A DNA stretch of 64,000 nucleotides from Atriophallophorus winterbourni. Taxonomy: Eukaryota > Platyhelminthes > Trematoda > Plagiorchiida > Microphallidae. Under the pieces are notes generated by a model. It was not told the DNA's origin and ran no database searches. It saw nothing but the letters and a program-made list of their open reading frames with translations. The stretch spans positions 1-64,000 of the forward strand of contig JACCGJ010024136.1 of NCBI GenBank assembly GCA_013407085.1, in the 5' to 3' direction. A program made the translations under genes and the position numbers. Position 1 is the stretch's first letter, and each line of letters opens with the position of its first letter. Positions 63,491 through 64,000 of the stretch are shown here, piece by piece.

Positions 63491-64000
63491 ACTTTGTTAG
63501 CAGGTTTGTTTAGCGTGTTCAAGCATATAAATCAGCTAAAACCATTTAATTATGGGTATGTAACATTTATCGAGGTTTAGCAAAATGAATTAGATCGTTA
63601 AACTTATAGCTGGTCATATTACATATAAAATGTTTTTTGTTCTTCTTGAAAATATTATGGGGAAAGTTTTCTTTCGAAATCCGTTACAAGGCAAATTATG
63701 AAAACTCATTGCAATTGATTGCTGATTCACTCACATCATCGGAAATATCCGCACGTAAACTGTCATTGCAGATTTGAATGAAGAAAACTGATTTTCAAAA
63801 ATAAATAGACATGCGATAATAAATTGAATGCAGAAGGAAATTGCGGAATGATATCTTAATATTCGAAAACAAACAATGAACATTATTGACACATATACAC
63901 ACTATGTCTGTAGTAGTTCTCTCGCTCGATGTGCACTATCTATGAACTTCGCAAGCATATAATGTTGAAAATGATCATACAGTGTATGGGATGGAGATGT
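63491..64000. other. Unassigned intergenic sequence to the window end
   Basis: AT-rich, no gene or repeat recognised. Confidence 0.35.

Noticed and set aside
1..64000. tRNA, rRNA or snRNA genes
   Set aside because: No cloverleaf, box A/B pair with spacing, or rRNA/snRNA core was recognised by eye on either strand; a tRNAscan or Infernal run would settle it.

Overview
The window looks like nuclear DNA of a parasitic flatworm, most likely a digenean trematode. The support is one host gene with long repeat-filled introns, a Ty3/gypsy gag with a C-H-C-C knuckle of the kind described for the Clonorchis CsRn1 group, Penelope-like elements (PLE) with a GIY-YIG tail, several decayed LINE families and hammerhead ribozyme repeats. 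The species is not proven by the sequence.

Region 1 (1-18.3 kb): a single host gene on the + strand, PRPF4 (U4/U6 snRNP protein Prp4). It has eight coding exons between 624 and 18219 and a polyadenylation signal at 18257. Exons 3-4 carry the PRP4/SFM motif and exons 6-8 carry seven WD40 repeats. Predicted length is about 482 aa. The introns hold SINE-like repeats (called S1 here), an RTE-type LINE lacking its reverse transcriptase core, other LINE scraps, a Tc1/mariner-like MITE, and an antisense hammerhead ribozyme repeat just upstream of exon 7.

Region 2 (18.3-64 kb): no further host gene is seen. It is a mosaic of nested transposable elements and local segmental duplications. Main parts: duplication source A (18.2-22.8 kb); a 5'-truncated PLE with target-site duplication (23.19-24.86 kb); a CR1-like LINE inside an RTE-like LINE (27.1-31.5 kb); PLE-3'-end repeats (R3) at 31.5, 35.1, 40.7 and 57.0 kb; a recent ~1 kb duplication (33.2 and 36.3 kb); a tandem LTR-gag-LTR-gag-LTR array without pol (37.2-39.8 kb); an imperfect palindrome (43.7-52.1 kb) whose right arm is an inverted copy of source A and includes a copy of the PRPF4 3' end; another RTE remnant (52.2-54.5 kb); tandem LINE-bearing duplications (55-59.4 kb); a decayed PLE (60.5-61.7 kb); and a LINE 3' end (62.6-63.5 kb).

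The most interesting signal is a small dispersed repeat containing a type I hammerhead ribozyme (core CTGATGA, 4-bp stem II, GAAA, minimal stem III). There are six copies: two stand 234 bp apart in tandem, and one is a 115-bp insertion with a 10-bp target duplication and two empty sites elsewhere in the window. A second hammerhead-like core lies in the 3' region of the PLE. Together these suggest ribozyme-bearing retroelements, possibly moved by PLE or LINE machinery. Coordinates of repeat edges are by eye and approximate unless a junction is stated.
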